A DNA stretch of 27,050 nt from Lachnospiraceae bacterium UBA7729 (lineage in GTDB: Bacteria > Bacillota > Clostridia > Lachnospirales > Lachnospiraceae), in assembly GCA_002482005.1 (NCBI GenBank), contig DLFD01000087.1:1-27050 (forward strand), written 5' to 3'. The translations under genes were made by a program, and so were the position numbers. The number at the start of each line of letters is the position of its first letter. Within the stretch, counting starts at the first letter, position 1. Positions 23,821-27,050 of this stretch are shown here, piece by piece. The notes under the pieces are model-generated. The model did no database searches. It had not been told where the DNA came from and was given only the letters and a program-made list of their open reading frames with translations.

Positions 23821-25236
23821 ATGTGGGGACAGATTTACAGCGTACTTAAGGTGATCGACGACAAGATCTGGGGAGTGCCTCTGATGGCGCTCATCCTTTC
23901 GGGCGGCTTCCTGCTGTCGGTCCGGCTGGGACTTCTTCAGTTCCGCCGTCTGCCGCTTGCACTTCGCTATGTCTTTCATAATGAAAAGAGCGAGAATGGT
24001 GAGGTCACCAGCTTCCAGGCTCTGTGTACGGCACTCTCGGCAACCATCGGTACCGGAAACATCGTCGGTGTCGCGACTGCAGTTGCGACCGGCGGCTCAG
24101 GCGCTCTGTTCTGGATGGTCCTGGCTGCCTGCGTCGGCATGGCGACCAAGTATGCGGAGTGCCTGCTTGCGGTCAGGTACAGGGTCGTTGACAAGAGCGG
24201 CCATGCGCTTGGCGGCCCTTTCTATTACATTGAGAGGGGCATGGGCAGGAACTGGAAGTGGCTTGCAAAGCTGTTTGCTTTCCTCGGGACCTGCGTCGGC
24301 CTCTTCGGCATCGGCACCTTCAGCCAGGTGAACGGCATCGTCTCGGCGATCCAGAATTTCTTTGACCCGAACAAGGAACATGCCGTCACGATTCCGGGGA
24401 TCGGCGACTATTCCGTTGTCGTGATCGTGGCATCGCTGATTCTTGCGGTCCTTGTCGCATTTGTCGTCATCGGAGGTCTGAAGCGCATCGCACATGTCGC
24501 AGAAGTTGTCGTTCCGTTCATGGCGGTCCTCTACTTTGTCTTTGCGATCCTGCTGATCCTGTTCAATGTCACGAAGATTCCGGCTGCATTCATCCAGATC
24601 TTTGAGGCGGCCTTTGATCCGAAGGCAGTGACCGGAGGTCTTGTCGGCTCCATGATCGTCGCGATGCAGAAGGGTGTCGCCAGAGGAATCTTTTCAAATG
24701 AGGCAGGCCTTGGTTCTGCTCCGATCGCAGCTGCGGCTGCCCAGACCAATGAACCTGTCCGCCAGGGACTTGTCAGCATGACCGGGACCTTCCTTGACAC
24801 GATCGTCATCTGCAACCTGACCGGACTCTCCATCGTCATTACAGGCGCCTGGAAGCAGCCGGGCCTTGAGGGGGTTCAGGTCACCACGTATGCATTCCAG
24901 CACGGATTGCCATTTCCGCCTGTCGTATCTGCGTTCGTCCTGATGGCCTGCCTGATCTTCTTTGCGTTCACGACGATCCTGGGCTGGGACTATTATTCCG
25001 AGAGATGCATCGAGTACCTTTCGGGCGGAAAGATGAAGCCGGTGAAGATCTTCCGCTTGCTCTATATCTTTGCGGTCTTCATCGGACCTTACATGACTGT
25101 CAAAGCCGTCTGGACCATCGCCGACATCTTCAACGGTCTCATGGCGATTCCGAACATGATCGCGATCTTCGCTCTGAGCGGAGTTGTCGTGAGGGAGACG
25201 AAGGCTTACTTCGCGGCAGGCAAGCATGTCGAATGA
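23821..25236 (+). CDS. Alanine/glycine:cation symporter (AGCS family)
   Basis: A 471-residue sodium- or proton-coupled amino-acid importer with about ten membrane helices. Family hallmarks are GGFLLSVRLGLLQF, ATIGTGNIVGVATAVATGG, MATKYAECLLAVRYR, GPFYYIERGM, GIFSNEAGLGSAPIAAAAA and FFAFTTILGWDYYSERCIEY. The start at 23821 is set by GGAGGAG; a longer frame back to 23644 runs through the regulatory hairpin and should not be used. Together with the glycine riboswitch upstream, this makes glycine (and perhaps alanine) the likely substrate. Since AGCS proteins import, glycine binding might repress expression when the amino acid is plentiful, although in other bacteria glycine riboswitches often activate genes, so the sign is not certain. 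Confidence 0.95.
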   Translation: MWGQIYSVLKVIDDKIWGVPLMALILSGGFLLSVRLGLLQFRRLPLALRYVFHNEKSENGEVTSFQALCTALSATIGTGNIVGVATAVATGGSGALFWMVLAACVGMATKYAECLLAVRYRVVDKSGHALGGPFYYIERGMGRNWKWLAKLFAFLGTCVGLFGIGTFSQVNGIVSAIQNFFDPNKEHAVTIPGIGDYSVVVIVASLILAVLVAFVVIGGLKRIAHVAEVVVPFMAVLYFVFAILLILFNVTKIPAAFIQIFEAAFDPKAVTGGLVGSMIVAMQKGVARGIFSNEAGLGSAPIAAAAAQTNEPVRQGLVSMTGTFLDTIVICNLTGLSIVITGAWKQPGLEGVQVTTYAFQHGLPFPPVVSAFVLMACLIFFAFTTILGWDYYSERCIEYLSGGKMKPVKIFRLLYIFAVFIGPYMTVKAVWTIADIFNGLMAIPNMIAIFALSGVVVRETKAYFAAGKHVE

Positions 25237-25369
25237 TATGGCGTGATTCCGGAGACCGGCCCGTAGTCTGCTGACGTTTTCTCATCTTCTGGAAAAATAC
25301 ATGGCTGAATACTGAGACTGCTTCTTACTTCTCTGTACAGATGATGATAAGATAATATCAGTTGTATTT

Positions 25370-25406
25370 GGATGCTGGCAGCGCGGATGCTGGCAGCGTG
25401 GATGCG
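25370..25406 (+). repeat. 15-bp tandem repeat, two full copies plus a partial
   Basis: GGATGCTGGCAGCG occurs at 25370 and 25385, with a partial GGATGCG at 25400. It lies in the 223-bp gap before the DUF362 gene. Nothing else clear is seen in that gap. Confidence 0.7.
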
Positions 25407-25459
25407 AAAGGTACTGTTTCTGTGCCGATAGCATTGATGAAAGAAAGGACGAAGCTACT

Positions 25460-26584
25460 ATGGGAGAAAAATCAAAGGTATATTTTACCGATTTCCGTAC
25501 AAAGATCGGAGTTCCGCTGACCGTGAAGCTGCAGAAGCTGATCCGGAAGGCCGGGATCGCGGATATTGACATGGACGGCAAGTTCGTCGCCATCAAGATG
25601 CATTTCGGAGAACTGGGCAACCTGGCGTTCCTGAGACCGAACTACGCGAAAGCGGTTGCAGACGTCGTCAAAGAACTGGGCGGAAAACCATTTCTTGTCG
25701 ACTGCAACACCCTTTATCCGGGCAGCAGAAAGAACGCTCTTGATCATCTGACCTGTGCGGAGATGAACGGGTTCAACTCTGTCACCACAGGATGTCATGT
25801 GATCATCGGCGACGGACTCCGGGGAACCGATGAGGTCGAGGTACCGGTCCGTAACGGTGAGTACTGCAAGACAGCCCTGATCGGACATGCAGTCATGGAT
25901 GCAGACGTATTCATCTCGCTGACCCATTTCAAGGGACATGAGGAAGCCGGCTTCGGCGGAACCCTCAAGAACATCGGCATGGGCTGCGGAAGCCGTGCCG
26001 GCAAGATGCACCAGCACAAGGACGGCAAGCCGCATGTCATCACGGATCTGTGCAGAAAGTGCCATCGCTGCGCAAAAGAGTGCGGATCCGACGCGATCGA
26101 TTACGAGCATGGATATGCTCATATCAACCAGGATATCTGTAAGGGCTGCGGACGCTGCATCGGCGCCTGTGCTTTTGACGCGATCGAGAACGATAATGAG
26201 AATGCTGCTGAGATCCTCGGCTGTAAGATTGCTGAATACACCCAGGCCGTCTGCGACGGAAGACCTTGCTTCCATATCAGCCTGATCCAGGATGTCTCTC
26301 CGAACTGCGACTGCCATGGGGAAAATGATGCACCGATCCTTCCTGATGTCGGAATGCTTGCTTCCTTCGACCCGGTTGCCCTCGACCAGGCATGCGTCGA
26401 TCTCTGCGAGCAGCAGACTCCGATCCGGAATTCCCAGCTGGGCGACAACCTGGCGAAGCCGGACTGGCATCATTACCATGAGCACTTCAAGGACAGCAAC
26501 CCGAACGTTGCGTGGAAGGAGACCCTGGAGCATGGTGAGAAGATCGGACTCGGAACACGTGATTACGAGCTGATCCGGATGTAA
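25460..26584 (+). CDS. DUF362 domain protein with two [4Fe-4S] ferredoxin motifs
   Basis: The 374-residue cytoplasmic protein begins with a DUF362-type domain (VAIKMHFGELGN, VDCNTLYPGSR, HFKGHEEAGFGGTLKNIGMG) and contains two ferredoxin motifs near residues 197-240: CRKCHRCAKEC and CKGCGRCIGAC, each followed by the family's A-I pair. This is the usual architecture of a large group of anaerobic electron-transfer proteins whose role is unknown. An AAAGGA site lies 13 bp before the ATG. Further cysteines near the C-terminus (NCDCHGEND) may bind another metal. The next open frame starts 5 bp past the stop codon. Confidence 0.92.
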   Translation: MGEKSKVYFTDFRTKIGVPLTVKLQKLIRKAGIADIDMDGKFVAIKMHFGELGNLAFLRPNYAKAVADVVKELGGKPFLVDCNTLYPGSRKNALDHLTCAEMNGFNSVTTGCHVIIGDGLRGTDEVEVPVRNGEYCKTALIGHAVMDADVFISLTHFKGHEEAGFGGTLKNIGMGCGSRAGKMHQHKDGKPHVITDLCRKCHRCAKECGSDAIDYEHGYAHINQDICKGCGRCIGACAFDAIENDNENAAEILGCKIAEYTQAVCDGRPCFHISLIQDVSPNCDCHGENDAPILPDVGMLASFDPVALDQACVDLCEQQTPIRNSQLGDNLAKPDWHHYHEHFKDSNPNVAWKETLEHGEKIGLGTRDYELIRM

Positions 26585-26589
26585 GAAAG

Positions 26590-27050
26590 ATGATTCCATA
26601 TGCGATCTTTTACTGCAGGTTTCTCAGGAATGGGAAGCCTGCAGAAGAAGTCCGAGCTCTGGAGATGGGCCCGGATTTTTTTACATTCAGGCTGAGACGG
26701 GGAAGCCTACTCTGCGGCACGGGCAGCAGAGGAATTCTCAGCAGGGGAAAGAAAAATATTCCTGTCATGTCTGGGAATGCTGTCATGTCTGGGAAAGCTG
26801 TCATGACTGGGAATGCTGTCATGGCTGGGAATGATGTCGCGACTGGGAATGATATGTCCGGATCCGGTATGTCGGATGCCGGGAATAAGATTGGTGTGGG
26901 CTCTGGCCTCAGGAAGATAGCCGATACCGCGGAGCTTGGTTTCTACAGTTTCCGGGATGACCGATACCACAGGATCATTCTGACTGACTTCCGGATCGAA
27001 AGTTTCGAGAAATCTTCAGAAGAATTCTCAGAAAGAGCTTCAGAAAGAGC
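26590..27050 (+). CDS. Unidentified protein with an internal hexapeptide-repeat insert, 3'-truncated by the window edge
   Basis: The frame is open from the ATG at 26590, five bases after the DUF362 stop, to the right edge, giving at least 153 residues. The tight spacing suggests translational coupling; no strong ribosome site is seen. The N-terminus (MIPYAIFYCRFLRNGKPAEE, then VRALEMGPDFFTFRL) and the later part (ELGFYSFRDDRYHRIILTDF) read like conserved folded protein. Between them is a low-complexity stretch with five six-residue repeats of the form V-M-S/T/A-G-N-A. The last visible residues are Glu/Ser rich. The overall pattern faintly recalls PilZ-like clostridial proteins, but I cannot assign a family. 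It was missed by start-to-stop prediction because it has no stop in the window. Confidence 0.6.
   Translation, partial: MIPYAIFYCRFLRNGKPAEEVRALEMGPDFFTFRLRRGSLLCGTGSRGILSRGKKNIPVMSGNAVMSGKAVMTGNAVMAGNDVATGNDMSGSGMSDAGNKIGVGSGLRKIADTAELGFYSFRDDRYHRIILTDFRIESFEKSSEEFSERASER
26764..26853 (+). repeat. 18-bp tandem repeat, five copies, in frame in the right-edge gene
   Basis: Copies start at 26764, 26782, 26800, 26818 and 26836 with consensus GTCATGNCTGGGAATGCT. Each keeps the reading frame and encodes a variant of VMSGNA. Substitutions between copies suggest an older expansion followed by drift. Confidence 0.9.

Noticed and set aside
25472..26599. Long minus-strand frame opposite the DUF362 gene
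   Set aside because: The plus frame has two ferredoxin motifs and DUF362 hallmarks, so the minus frame is a coding shadow.
26651..26682. Terminator-like hairpin with seven T residues after the DUF362 gene
   Set aside because: It lies inside an open frame running from 26590 to the edge and encodes part of VRALEMGPDFFTFRL there, so an intragenic terminator is unlikely.
26707..26970. Minus-strand frame rich in HDSIPSHDS repeats
   Set aside because: It is the mirror of the plus-strand 18-bp repeat, and the plus frame has better protein-like flanks and a linked start.

Overview
The window looks like the chromosome of a Gram-positive anaerobe of the class Clostridia, most like Lachnospiraceae. 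The grounds are strong AGGAGG-type ribosome binding sites, moderately GC-rich DNA, a tandem glycine riboswitch in front of an AGCS symporter, a meso-diaminopimelate dehydrogenase, a Bai/FadH-type flavoprotein with an iron-sulfur motif, a DUF362 ferredoxin-like protein and a small protein with an NGGG motif. This is inferred from gene content, not from an alignment. No rRNA, tRNA, CRISPR array, transposase or phage gene was seen.

Layout: (1) 1-2466, the end of a peptide-transporter ATPase (OppF type) with an unusual two-helix membrane tail, followed without spacing by a membrane-anchored protein that may be a degenerate ApbE-like protein. (2) 2657-3487, exonuclease III with its own promoter. 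(3) 3602-8515, a 1637-residue protein combining PP2C phosphatase, protein kinase, Rossmann/TrkA-N-like, RyR-like and a C-terminal third resembling DUF1887/Card1 (CARF plus PD-(D/E)XK) whose nuclease motif looks inactivated. (4) 8618-9885, a barstar/barnase pair on the minus strand with the barnase as a lipoprotein, divergent from a small Nif11-like protein. (5) 9947-12112, an FMN-dependent alpha-hydroxy-acid-oxidase-family enzyme and a secreted WG-repeat protein, closed by two tandem terminator hairpins. (6) 12218-14540 (minus), a small membrane protein and a KAP-family P-loop NTPase. (7) 14776-19623, an isochorismatase-fold hydrolase, a winged-helix plus RecB-type nuclease protein, a decayed DMT-transporter remnant (minus), a CASTOR/POLLUX-type TrkA-N channel and a secreted protein. 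(8) 19905-27050, mostly metabolism: Ddh, an Fe-S flavoprotein oxidoreductase, a riboswitch-controlled alanine/glycine symporter, a DUF362 ferredoxin-like protein and a gene running off the right edge.

The most unusual content lies between 3.6 and 18.7 kb. The giant phosphatase/kinase/RyR/Card1-like protein, the KAP NTPase, the nicotinamidase-like hydrolase, the RecB-like nuclease protein and the TrkA-N channel are all classes seen in nucleotide-sensing or stress and conflict systems. They are not one operon, and unrelated genes lie between them, so treating them as one system is a hypothesis. The best-supported novelty is the giant protein itself: it carries opposing phosphorylation activities joined to putative ligand-sensing domains and an apparently dead nuclease module.

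Other points of note are a glycine-riboswitch leader ending in a terminator-like hairpin that contains the ribosome binding site of the symporter, a DMT-transporter relic with a one-base frameshift, and a right-edge gene carrying an in-frame 18-bp tandem repeat.
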